The translations under genes were made by a program, and so were the position numbers. The notes under the pieces were generated by a model. The model did not search any database. It worked only from the letters and a program-made list of their open reading frames with translations, and was not told the origin of the DNA. From Hyphomicrobiaceae bacterium (GTDB lineage Bacteria; Pseudomonadota; Alphaproteobacteria; Rhizobiales; Hyphomicrobiaceae), in assembly GCA_020638055.1 (NCBI GenBank), contig JACKJH010000001.1, positions 248,001 to 312,000 on the forward strand: a stretch of DNA of 64,000 nt, given 5' to 3'. Positions 1-8,060 of the stretch are shown one piece after another. Each line of letters begins with the position of its first letter. Positions within the stretch are counted from its first letter, which is position 1.

Positions 1-829
1 AGGCTAGGCCTTCGTCGATTTCAGGCGGCATGACGATGCGAACCGTAACGAGCAACGCGCCTTCGCCCCTGCTGGACTTAACGCCTTTACCCTTCAATCG
101 GAACACGCGGCCTGAACTGGTTCCTTTAGGCAACGTCAATTGTAGTCTGCCGGTGGGCGAGTTCACCTCGATCTTCCCGCCGAGCACGGCTTCGTCGAGC
201 GAAACTGCAAGCGTCATGTGCACATCGTCGCCAATGCGCTGATAGTCAACGTGTGGCTTGATGTTGATTTCCACGAGCGCGTCGCCAGCCTCGCCACCGC
301 CGAATCCGGGTTTACCTTTGCCCTTCAGCCGCAGCACCTGCCCATCGCTGACGCCTTCAGGTACGGTCAAATCAAGCACGCCGCCCTCCGGCATCGTCAC
401 GCGCTTTTTGGTGCCGGCGATGGCTTCGAGGAATTCAACGTCCAGCGTGTAGCGCACATCCTGTCCGCGCACGTGAAAGCCGGGCCGGCCGTTGGGGCGC
501 GAGCCTGGCCAAGTGCCGTCTCCGAAAAAGTCGTTAAAAACGTCGGAAAAAGTGCCGCCGCCGGAATAGGCCCCCGCCGTGCTGGGCTGTGGCCTGCGCA
601 CGGGCTCGCCCTTGGCATCGATCAGACCGGCATCGAATTGCTGGCGGCGCTCTGGATCACCAACGATGTTGTAGGCCGCTGACAGCGACTTGAAACGATC
701 GGCTGCGGCCTTGTCCCCCGGGTTGAGGTCTGGATGGCACGTCTTGGCAAGACGGCGGTAGGCACTGCGTACTTCCTCGTCGGAGGCGCCACGCTGAACC
801 CCAAGAACCGAATATGGATCACCAACCAT
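1..829 (-). CDS. DnaJ/CbpA-type co-chaperone (C-terminus cut by window edge)
   Basis: The frame is open from an ATG at 829 down to base 1 with no stop, so the gene continues outside the window. The N-terminus is a J-domain (about residues 4-68) with the HPD motif at residues 32-34, which stimulates Hsp70 (DnaK) ATPase. A Gly/Phe-containing linker follows (about 85-115), then a DnaJ C-terminal substrate-binding region recognisable by GTKKRVTMPEG, GQVLRLKGKG and a second LPKGTSSGRVFRLKGKG-like stretch. There is no CxxCxGxG zinc finger between J-domain and C-terminal domain, so this is a type-II (CbpA-like) protein, not canonical DnaJ. Cytoplasmic. The domain assignment is firm. Whether it binds DNA like E. 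coli CbpA cannot be told. Confidence 0.9.
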   Translation of the reverse strand, partial: MVGDPYSVLGVQRGASDEEVRSAYRRLAKTCHPDLNPGDKAAADRFKSLSAAYNIVGDPERRQQFDAGLIDAKGEPVRRPQPSTAGAYSGGGTFSDVFNDFFGDGTWPGSRPNGRPGFHVRGQDVRYTLDVEFLEAIAGTKKRVTMPEGGVLDLTVPEGVSDGQVLRLKGKGKPGFGGGEAGDALVEINIKPHVDYQRIGDDVHMTLAVSLDEAVLGGKIEVNSPTGRLQLTLPKGTSSGRVFRLKGKGVKSSRGEGALLVTVRIVMPPEIDEGLA

Positions 830-1147
830 CGTGCCGACGTTCCAAAGTGGCCACTGAATTGCCGGCTGCACCCAAAGTGGAGATGCCGCAGCCGGAAAGG
901 CCCATTCACCTGTAACTTGACTTGCTCACTATACGCGGCTGCTGCCAAAAACGGCACCCTGCCAGCCCAGGAATGAACACAATGAACAGGTGCCCGAATT
1001 ATGGCAACACGCGACTTCTCCGGGGATGTTCCGCTTTTATGTTAAAGGTGGGCGCCGACGGCTCGATCGAAGGCAGAAGGTCGTGAGCTCCGTGCGCTTG
1101 AGCGCTTTTCCCGACGAAGTGGACACCGGTTCGTCGCAGAAAATACG
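830..1147. other. Intergenic gap between dnaJ-like gene and ppx
   Basis: 318 bases without a supportable gene. It must contain the promoter of the minus-strand dnaJ-like gene, but I could not pick a convincing -35/-10 pair. Its right end (from about 1095) is a reversed copy of repeat family B that runs into the ppx stop codon. Confidence 0.5.
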
Positions 1148-1150
1148 CTA
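1095..1150 (-). repeat. Family B palindromic repeat, reverse copy, overlapping ppx stop
   Basis: Core GACGAAGTGGACACCGGTTC followed by GTCGCAGAAAAT is shared with the copies at 7878, 9204, 14000, 24243, 37342 and 57618. The last three bases (cta, read TAG on the minus strand) are the ppx stop codon. Confidence 0.85.
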
Positions 1151-2683
1151 ACCCCTGATGCGAATTTCAGATTTCTTTTCAAGTTGTCCGGCCAGAACAC
1201 CGAAGCGACGCCGCAGGCGCTCGCCATCCAGATCGGCAAAAACTTCCGGGATCTTGAGAACCAGGGTGTCACCTTCGATGGACAATGGTGTCATGTCGAT
1301 CACACCTGGCAGGCCGATGGAGAGCATATGCGCGGCGCGCACGGCAGCACCGATCAGCCGTGCCCGGTCCATGCTGCGTTTGGGAATGAAACTCTTGATT
1401 CGCTCGGAGAGATGCTCGCCCTTGGCCTCGCTGGCGCCGGCGTGGCGAAAATATGCTGTCAGTCCAAGAAACATCCGACCAGCGTGGTCGACGCCCCCCA
1501 GGCTTGCGTGCGCGATGATATTGAGACTTTGCTCGCCGCGGTAATCAGGATGCGCCCGCCAACCGATGTCCGATAAAAGACATGCGGCGTGGCGCAAGCG
1601 GCGCTCCTGCGGCGTCTCTTCCAGTCCGCCTGGCGCGAACAAGGCGTCAGTCCACTTGCAAAGCTCAAAGGCATGCTGCACCGAGCGCGACCGCAGTCGC
1701 GCAAAGGACTCGCAAGACGACATCAACGGATCACGATGACGTTCTGATTCGGGCAGCATCGTGTAGAGCAGGCCCTCTCGGACACCAAAGACAGAAAAGA
1801 CGAGTTCAGATGGCTCCATCCTTTTGAGGAGCTGCATGAGTACCGCTGCTCCGAAGGGGAGTACGTCACGGCGCGCCTTTGAAACCTCGTCAACGCCTGG
1901 CAGCGCGGTGAGCTTCTTGGCCTTGACGATTGTTTCGCAAAACTCGATTGCCGTTTCCGTAGGCAATGAAAATCCATGCATTACACGGAGTGGATAGTCG
2001 GCCTGCTCCATGTACATTTTGGCAAGCGACCGCCACGTTCCGCCGACCGCATAGAACGGACGCCCGCGACCCTGCTTCAACCATTTCACGCCATCGAGTT
2101 TCTCGCCGGCGAAATCGAGCGCCTTTTCGACGTTGGCGTTGGTGGTGTCGATCAGCCTCAGGCCGCCGAGAGGAAGTGTGGTCGCGTCATTGAGGCTGTC
2201 GCCGGAAATGTCAATGAGTTCCAGGCTGCCTCCGCCAATATCGCCGGCCACACCGTTTGCTGCGACAAACCCCATTACGATGCCGTTGGCCGCAAGCATT
2301 GCTTCTTTTTCACCCGACAACACTTCGATACGGGCGCCCAACTTCTGCTGCCCAACACTGATGAACGCGGGTCCATCCGCGGCCTCACGGACGGCGGCAG
2401 TGGCAATTGCGCGGATGGTTTTGACACCGAGATTTCTGGCGATGGCGTGGAAACGTGTCAGAGCAGCGATTGCGCACGAAACACTTTCATCGCCCAGTTT
2501 GCCCGTCGACGCGACGGTCCGGCCTAGTCCGCAGAGGACCTTTTCATTGTAAAGTGGCGTGGGTGCCCGCGTCAGACCATCGTAGATCACGAAGCGAACG
2601 GAGTTGGAGCCGATATCGACGATACCTATCGGTTCAAGTTGAGCGACGCGCTCGGCATTCAGCAAATTTTCTCGCAGGGCCAC
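1148..2683 (-). CDS. ppx: Exopolyphosphatase, Ppx/GppA family
   Basis: Predicted to remove terminal phosphate from inorganic polyphosphate (or the 5' phosphate of pppGpp) in the cytoplasm. The ASKHA-fold signature is clear: phosphate-binding motif IVDIGSNSVRF at about 21-31, catalytic-loop-like SGEKEA at 123-128, and the second motif GDIGGGSLELID at 147-158. The C-terminal 200 residues fit the helical extension of Ppx proteins, and 511 residues is the usual length. The start is GTG at 2683, supported by GGAGG seven to eight bases upstream. The TAG stop lies in a family B repeat. In relatives a polyphosphate kinase gene usually sits between hdaA and ppx; here it is absent. Ppx and GppA activities cannot be separated from sequence alone. 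Confidence 0.93.
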   Translation of the reverse strand: MALRENLLNAERVAQLEPIGIVDIGSNSVRFVIYDGLTRAPTPLYNEKVLCGLGRTVASTGKLGDESVSCAIAALTRFHAIARNLGVKTIRAIATAAVREAADGPAFISVGQQKLGARIEVLSGEKEAMLAANGIVMGFVAANGVAGDIGGGSLELIDISGDSLNDATTLPLGGLRLIDTTNANVEKALDFAGEKLDGVKWLKQGRGRPFYAVGGTWRSLAKMYMEQADYPLRVMHGFSLPTETAIEFCETIVKAKKLTALPGVDEVSKARRDVLPFGAAVLMQLLKRMEPSELVFSVFGVREGLLYTMLPESERHRDPLMSSCESFARLRSRSVQHAFELCKWTDALFAPGGLEETPQERRLRHAACLLSDIGWRAHPDYRGEQSLNIIAHASLGGVDHAGRMFLGLTAYFRHAGASEAKGEHLSERIKSFIPKRSMDRARLIGAAVRAAHMLSIGLPGVIDMTPLSIEGDTLVLKIPEVFADLDGERLRRRFGVLAGQLEKKSEIRIRG

Positions 2684-2755
2684 CAGCGCCCTCCTACAAC
2701 CCGTTCACGCTTCATTGAATCGCTATCGGGTTTTATGCTTTTGATTAGAGCATGT

Positions 2756-2798
2756 TTATCAAGCTGAACCGCAATACACTTCAGCCAAACATGCTCTA
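2756..2798. repeat. Family C palindrome (single copy)
   Basis: Perfect outer arms TAGAGCATGTTT / AAACATGCTCTA with inner GCTGAA / TTCAG arms. Lies between ppx and hdaA, where relatives commonly carry ppk. Confidence 0.85.
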
Positions 2799-2982
2799 GC
2801 GTTCAGGCGCCGACCCGACGGCAGGCGTTCTGCGAGGCAGATGTATAAGGCCGCGTCAGGTGAGAGCAACCCCCGACCGCTGCCGAAACAAACGATTGGT
2901 GAATATTGTTTGATAGGCGCGACATATTTCTTGACGGAGTTATGTTAGCCACACTCGCGATTGTTGCTATTGGCCCGGACAG

Positions 2983-3699
2983 TTAGGCATGCTGATCTGG
3001 ATCAGCGCCGGATGCTTCGCCGTTGTCGCCGGTGGCGCCAAGCACTTCTGCGGCGAGCGCCCGAGTAACCCGCCTTTTGCTAATTAGGGCTTCGCGATCG
3101 AGGCGCTCTACAACCGTATTGACAGCGGCCATCGACCGCTCGATGCGCAGGGCAATGAAATTGACCACATGCGGCTCAACAAGCAGTTGCCTGTCGGCAA
3201 ACAACTTGACCAGAACGGCCTTGATCAAAGCTTCATCGGGCGGCGCTATCGTTATGAGGGGTACAGCCCGCAGCCGCGACCTGAGATCGGGCAAGGCGAC
3301 ATGAAGGGCGCCTGGAGCAAGCCGTGATGTCATCAACACCGTGAGGTGATGTTCGCGCGCGAGATTAAGAAGATGGAACAACACCCGCTCATCAGCGATT
3401 GCGCTGTCTACGTCTTCCACCAGAAGTGCGTGATGTTGCTTCAACAAATCCAGAGCGCCTTCGTCAAGCGCGCTTGCGGGAACGGCGGCTGCGCCCGAGT
3501 TGGATTGCCAGACGTTTGCGATATGGGATTTACCGGAGCCTTCAGGCCCAACCACGATTGCGGCCCAGTGTGGCCAGTTCGGCCAACGATCGACGAGTTC
3601 TACAGCCGCACCATTGGACTGCGAGACAAAAAAATCCTCCATGCCGCGTGCTGAGCGCAAGGGCAGATCAAAAACGAGCTGACGCGGTTGGCTACTCAT
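2983..3699 (-). CDS. hdaA: DnaA-related regulatory inactivator HdaA
   Basis: A 238-residue AAA+ protein related to DnaA domain III. Residues 7-14 (QLVFDLPL) form a sliding-clamp-binding motif, the hallmark of Hda, which with the DNA polymerase clamp stimulates hydrolysis of DnaA-ATP and limits re-initiation. Walker A is GPEGSGKS at 51-58 and Walker B ALLVEDVDS at 91-99. There is no DnaA DNA-binding domain IV. The start ATG overlaps the stop codon of the upstream permease gene (ATGA), so the two are cotranscribed. The C-terminal tail (about 220-238, Gly/Asp/Glu-rich) is probably disordered. Confidence 0.93.
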   Translation of the reverse strand: MSSQPRQLVFDLPLRSARGMEDFFVSQSNGAAVELVDRWPNWPHWAAIVVGPEGSGKSHIANVWQSNSGAAAVPASALDEGALDLLKQHHALLVEDVDSAIADERVLFHLLNLAREHHLTVLMTSRLAPGALHVALPDLRSRLRAVPLITIAPPDEALIKAVLVKLFADRQLLVEPHVVNFIALRIERSMAAVNTVVERLDREALISKRRVTRALAAEVLGATGDNGEASGADPDQHA

Positions 3700-4817
3700 G
3701 CAGGTGGTGTGTCCCGTCGCGTTCGCGCCTCATTGCCTGGCGCGTTCGCGCTCGCTGTTGCGCCATCAAAATACAATGAGCTGTTGAGGTATACCCGCAG
3801 GGCAAATCGCACCAACACGCCGATGGCTGCAGCGACTGGCACGGCAACCAAAACGCCGACGAAACCGAACAGGTAGGAAAACACGAACAAGGCGAAGATC
3901 AACCAGACCGGGTGCAGCCCGATCTTTGACCCCACGATATTGGGGCTGAGGAAGCCCGCGTCGAAGGCCTGACCAGCAAGGAAGACGCCGACCACCATGG
4001 CGATTGGCATTATGTCTGGCCAGAACTGAATGACGGCAAGCGTGGTTGCGGTAATGATACCCAGCGCCCAGCCGACGAAGGGGATAAACGTCAATATGCC
4101 GGTCATTATGCCGACCAGCAGCCCATATTTAAGACCTGTGGCAGTGAGGCCAGCGGCATAAAATGTACCCAGGATAAGGCACACTGTGCCTTGTCCCCGG
4201 ATGAAAGCGGACACCGCGTCGTTGACGTCTCCGGCAAGACGGCGGATGGCAGGTGCGTGTGCACGCGGCAGCCAGCCATTGATCTTTTCGATCATGGGAT
4301 CCCAGTCCAGCAGCATGTAGAATACAACCAATGGCGTCACCAGGATCAGTGAAACGAGATTTATGAGCGCCCGGCTCTGATCCCAAATCGAACTTGCAAG
4401 CCAACTGGCGATGCCACCCCAGTTGTCCGATATGCTTTTGGCAAGGCCATTCATGCCGGCCTCGAAATTCGTGTATCGCGATCCGAGGTGCTCGCGCGCC
4501 CAGGCGTCTACAACGCCTTGAAGTCGCATGGCCTCGTCAGGCAGAGCCTCGGCCAACTGCTGCGCCTGCGCTGCCATCAACGGCACGACAAAAATAAGCA
4601 CGGTTGCAAAGGCTGCGATCGCAACAACGAGTATGAGAATTGACGCCCATAGTCGCGAGAAGCCGATCCGTTCCAGGGTGCTTGCCAAGGGATTGAGAAA
4701 ATAGGCAATCACCATCCCGGCAACGAACGGCAGAAGAATGTCTTTCAAAAGCCCGATGAGCAGCACGAGCAATAGCGCTACGCTCATCCAGAACACGACT
4801 TGTCGCTCTGCCCGCAT
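3696..4817 (-). CDS. AI-2E family (PerM-like) membrane transporter
   Basis: Polytopic inner-membrane protein of the AI-2E/PerM family, with about eight hydrophobic segments. The N-terminal pair lies near residues 10-55, the large central soluble loop is about 85-150, and the C-terminal half has the conserved GLHPVWLIFALF region and a FGFVGVLVAVPVAA stretch. Substrates in the family are mostly unproven. The ATG at 4817 (373 aa) is preferred because a G-rich Shine-Dalgarno-like run lies just upstream; an in-frame start at 4877 would add 20 residues. It is translationally coupled to hdaA, an arrangement common in Hyphomicrobiales. No direct functional link between permease and HdaA is visible. 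Confidence 0.88.
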   Translation of the reverse strand: MRAERQVVFWMSVALLLVLLIGLLKDILLPFVAGMVIAYFLNPLASTLERIGFSRLWASILILVVAIAAFATVLIFVVPLMAAQAQQLAEALPDEAMRLQGVVDAWAREHLGSRYTNFEAGMNGLAKSISDNWGGIASWLASSIWDQSRALINLVSLILVTPLVVFYMLLDWDPMIEKINGWLPRAHAPAIRRLAGDVNDAVSAFIRGQGTVCLILGTFYAAGLTATGLKYGLLVGIMTGILTFIPFVGWALGIITATTLAVIQFWPDIMPIAMVVGVFLAGQAFDAGFLSPNIVGSKIGLHPVWLIFALFVFSYLFGFVGVLVAVPVAAAIGVLVRFALRVYLNSSLYFDGATASANAPGNEARTRRDTPPA

Positions 4818-4912
4818 TGCCCCCCCTTTGGTCTGGCGAAACCGCCAAACCCCAAGTGCTTGCCGTTCCATTTGCAATCTTCAGCGCCTGGCAAAGCGCA
4901 GCATTGCGGCGG

Positions 4913-5470
4913 CTACGGCGAACTTGGTCCTGATTCATAACCTGTCATGTGCAGAAGCCAAGTCCTTGCGTAGGCGGCCAGAGAGGCAACGATCAAAAGC
5001 GCGGTCACCCAGATCATGATGCCGCGCAACGGCCCCAGTCCCAATCCAAAGCTCTCGTCCGCCATCACGGCTGCCGCCAGCACGATCTGTGCGACTGTGT
5101 TGAACTTCGATACGACCAATGGATGTATGATGACCGGGTTCGCCAGGAGCCACGACAGGACAACACCGATTACAATGAGCACATCGCGAGTCACCACAGC
5201 GATCACCAGCCACAGTGGAAGCTGACCACCAACGCCCAGTGCGATATAGATACAAACCAGCAACAGTTTGTCCGCGAGAGGATCAAGATATGCACCAAGC
5301 TCGGTGGTCCAACCGAACCGCTTGGCAAGGTAGCCATCAACGCCGTCCGAGATACCTGCGATCACGAAAAGTACGAACGCGGCCTGCATCTCTCCTGTGA
5401 GCAGAAGCCAAAACACGATCGGTACAAGTACGACACGGCCAAGTGTTATGAAGTTGGGTAGGTTAGCCAC
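4913..5470 (-). CDS. CDP-alcohol phosphatidyltransferase (PgsA-like)
   Basis: A 185-residue membrane protein of phospholipid synthesis. The family signature D-G-x2-(A/G)-x-(A/R)-x8-G-x3-D-x3-D is seen as ISDGVDGYLAKRF...ELGAYLDPLADK at about residues 40-68, with the aspartates that bind the CDP-alcohol and metal. About five hydrophobic helices follow. Products in the family include phosphatidylglycerophosphate and cardiolipin precursors; the exact alcohol substrate cannot be assigned. The start is a GTG at 5470 without a strong ribosome-binding site. It is followed by the permease gene 95 bases downstream and is probably the first gene of the pgsA-like/perM/hdaA operon. Confidence 0.88.
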   Translation of the reverse strand: MANLPNFITLGRVVLVPIVFWLLLTGEMQAAFVLFVIAGISDGVDGYLAKRFGWTTELGAYLDPLADKLLLVCIYIALGVGGQLPLWLVIAVVTRDVLIVIGVVLSWLLANPVIIHPLVVSKFNTVAQIVLAAAVMADESFGLGLGPLRGIMIWVTALLIVASLAAYARTWLLHMTGYESGPSSP

Positions 5471-5916
5471 GCTTAATTCAATCCGTCAGTCGCAATGCCA
5501 ATGTCACCGCCTCACGCAAGCCCAATGGGAACAGCAGGAATTATCGCGCCGTGGACCGCAGCGACAAACGCCCGCCGAAATTCTAAAATTTGCGACTTTG
5601 CAGATGCCACAGGCTCATCCAGATCACCAGCCCCGATTGCAAGGTTGTTGAATGGTACGACGTTCAGAGCCCCGGAAGAGTGAAGCACGCGTGAGGGTAC
5701 GTGCTGGATTGTTGGTTTTCCTCGTTAGCATACCGGCCGGGCTGGTGTGCAACTCATCTGGCTGATGCCCGACCGCGCAAGCCTTGCGGGGACACCCCCT
5801 AATATGTTGGCTGCATTAAAAAATACACTATAAATCAATTCCTTATGCTTTCATGCCAAAATTAGAACGGGCATCGCGTTGCAAAAATAAAGTGCCCGGT
5901 GCCGCTGGCGCCGGCA
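5471..5916. other. Gene-free region upstream of the phosphatidyltransferase
   Basis: About 450 bases with no convincing ORF. It should contain the promoter of the minus-strand phosphatidyltransferase operon. A local AT-rich stretch lies near 5810-5870. It ends where the family C array begins. Confidence 0.4.
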
Positions 5917-6337
5917 GCTAAACAGCTCTTTCGTCTGAAGCATGTTTTTCACGGCTCGACCGCTTCACACTTCAGCTAAACATGCTCTTTCGTCTGAAGC
6001 ATGTTTTTCACGGCTCGACCGCTTCACACTTCAGCTAAACATGCTCTTTCGTCTGAAGCATGTTTTTCACGGCTCGACCGCTTCACACTTCAGCTAAACA
6101 GCTCTTTCGTCTGAAGCATGTTTTTCACGCTGAACCGCTTCACACTTCAGCTAAACATGCTCTTTCGTCTGAAGCATGTTTTCCACACTGAACCGCTTCA
6201 CACTTCAGCTAAACATGCTCTTTCGTCTGAAGCATGTTTTTCACGCTGAACCGCTTCACACTTCAGCTAAACATGCTCTTTCGTCTGAAGCATGTTTTTC
6301 ACGCTGAACCGCTTCACACTTCAGCTAAACATGCTTA
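5917..6337. repeat. Tandem array of seven family C palindromes
   Basis: Seven tandem copies with unit starts (CATGTTTTTC or variant) at 5941, 6000, 6059, 6117, 6175, 6233 and 6291, giving periods of 59, 59, 58, 58, 58 and 58. Each unit is a nested hairpin: outer arms AGCATGTTT/AAACATGCT, inner arms GCTGAA/TTCAGC. The first three units carry CGGCTCGACC where the later ones carry CGCTGAACC. The array ends exactly at the stop codon of the DUF2066 gene. Confidence 0.95.
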
Positions 6338-7489
6338 GTAGCTCGATCGCAAATACCAGTTGCCGCCGATGTTCTGGAGCGTCAGGCCGCGTGCGGCGAA
6401 TACATTTGCCAGAGCGCTGCCGCCTCCTGGATAGGTAACCTGCATATCAGCGGACCGCGCGGAGACCGCGTCAATACGCACATCCGATATGCCTTGGGTG
6501 TCCAGCACCTTCGCTCTCAGCGAATTCCAATCCGCCAATCCCTGGAACTCCACCTGCATGCGGACGGGTTCGCCGCCGGCCGCCATCGCAGCGACACCGC
6601 CATACTTTCGTGCCTTAACGGCTTTCCAGCGCCCCTCCAAGATGCCCAGGGAGACCACTGCCGCAAGCTCCATCGCGTAGCCGACGTCGTCATCATAAAC
6701 ACGATAGCTGCGCTTGAGATTAAACGGGCCTACCGCGTCCTGTCCGGCCAGGGTGACATGTATGCGGCCTGCGGGTTTGTCGATCTCTGCTATGGCCGCA
6801 ATAACCTTGACGCCCCCATATTCGCTCGCCATCACACGGTTGGCACTTTCATCACCGGTGAGAAGCATGTTGAGAGTGTCTTCGTGAATGACCGGCTTTA
6901 TGGCCTCCAGCTTCAGCGGGGTCAGTGTATTTTTAAGATCCAGGTCACCCCAGATGTCGCGCCACGCCTTTTCCACACTGCCCGAGCGCGCCAGTTCGCC
7001 TTTTTCGCGTACGGCCGCCACAAGTACGACTTCTGGAGCCTGTTCTTCGATGAATGGAACATTTTCGCGCTGCAGAAGGTCGCGCACGGCATCAGGGCGA
7101 AATGCGAAGTCCAGGCTGGCAAGGTATTCGGTGGTCGAATTTCGCTCTGATCGGACGACAAAACCGTCAGCAAGTGACCGTGTTTCTGCTTTTTTGATTT
7201 CATTCAGACGACTGTAAGCCGAGACCGGAACGAGACGCTTCAAGAGCGATCGAAACGCCGCCTTCTGGCCATCGGCAATCGCCTCCTCCTTGGCTTTCAC
7301 GGCATTGGCAGCTTCGGCCTGCACGGGGTAGTTAGACACCGTGAAAACGCGGTCAGCATCACTTCTGGCGATGGCCTGACCGGTTAGAGAGGCCGTCACC
7401 GTTGCCGCTATCGATGCCAGGAACACCTTAAAAGCCAGCGAGCCGGTAAAGTCCTTCGCGCGGCGCGTCGGCATATTGATTTTGACCAT
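6335..7489 (-). CDS. DUF2066 domain protein, exported
   Basis: About 384 residues. The N-terminus is basic then hydrophobic (LAFKVFLASIAATVTASLTG) and ends in a likely signal-peptide cleavage site before the SDADRVFTVSNYPV segment, so the protein is probably periplasmic. The rest matches the DUF2066 pattern: AVKAKEEAIADGQKAAFRSLLKRLVP near the mature N-terminus and a duplicated alpha/beta C-terminal region. No enzymatic motif is seen and the function is unknown. The ATG at 7489 is chosen because AAGGA is eight bases upstream; an ATG at 7498 is also in frame. The TAA stop forms the edge of the family C array. DUF2066 genes commonly lie beside purM in this order. Confidence 0.82.
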   Translation of the reverse strand: MVKINMPTRRAKDFTGSLAFKVFLASIAATVTASLTGQAIARSDADRVFTVSNYPVQAEAANAVKAKEEAIADGQKAAFRSLLKRLVPVSAYSRLNEIKKAETRSLADGFVVRSERNSTTEYLASLDFAFRPDAVRDLLQRENVPFIEEQAPEVVLVAAVREKGELARSGSVEKAWRDIWGDLDLKNTLTPLKLEAIKPVIHEDTLNMLLTGDESANRVMASEYGGVKVIAAIAEIDKPAGRIHVTLAGQDAVGPFNLKRSYRVYDDDVGYAMELAAVVSLGILEGRWKAVKARKYGGVAAMAAGGEPVRMQVEFQGLADWNSLRAKVLDTQGISDVRIDAVSARSADMQVTYPGGGSALANVFAARGLTLQNIGGNWYLRSSY

Positions 7490-7648
7490 TCCGTTCATCC
7501 TTCCGCCGTGCGTACCTCACTGCGAAGCAGGTGCTGGCGATACCAAGCAAAGTCAACTGAGCCGCCTCAGGATCAAACCCGCAGCTCCGCCTATCGCGTA
7601 TTGCGAGCCTCACCTTGCGAGCCTAATCCCGACCTGCTAGATCGCCGT

Positions 7649-7722
7649 CATGTTTCATGGAAACATGCTCAGGATCCAGCTTCGTCATTCAGGCATGTTT
7701 TCACGCCGAACCAAAACATGCC
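7649..7722. repeat. Two degenerate family C palindromes
   Basis: CATGTTT-catgg-AAACATG at 7649-7667, then GGCATGTTTT...AAAACATGCC at 7692-7722. Same terminal arms as family C but with shortened or altered interiors, suggesting old copies. Confidence 0.6.
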
Positions 7723-7836
7723 CCAGCCGAATGTGCTCAAGGCCACCGCATCTCCCTTTAATCCGGCGAAAGTAAGGGGTTTTCAAGGGGGGGGAACAAA
7801 GCGTACGTAGTTCGGCCGGTTGAGGCCTGTCCAACC

Positions 7837-8000
7837 TAGAGCGTATCCCGATCCGATGGAATCGGATCGGCGCTCTAGCTTCTTGTTTCGTCGCATTTTC
7901 TTCGACGAACCGGCGCCCACTTCGTCGGAAAATGCTTGTCTTCTTGTTTGTTCGCATTTTCTTCGACGAACCGGTGTCCACTTCGTCGGAAAATGCTCTA
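7837..8000 (+). repeat. Repeat chain A-B-B upstream of purM
   Basis: Family A (7837-7877; TAGAGCG...CGATCCGATGGAATCGGATC...CGCTCTA) is directly followed by two tandem family B units, the second ending in AAAATGCTCTA at 8000. The elements share their terminal CTAG bases. Confidence 0.9.
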
Positions 8001-8060
8001 GAGACCAAGGGGTGTTGACGAGATGCTGCACCCGCCCCATGACCGTTAGACTGAGGCCCC

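Larger units (their letters stand above)
7499..8060. other. Intergenic region between DUF2066 gene and purM (divergent)
   Basis: 562 bases. Besides the degenerate family C palindromes and the A-B-B chain at 7837-8000, it should hold the divergent promoters of the DUF2066 gene and purM. A run of eight G at about 7788-7796 is the only other notable composition feature. No ORF is supported. Confidence 0.45.

Noticed and set aside
5917..6337. CRISPR array
   Set aside because: The units are tandem and nearly identical over their whole 58-59 bp with no unique spacers, and there are no cas genes.
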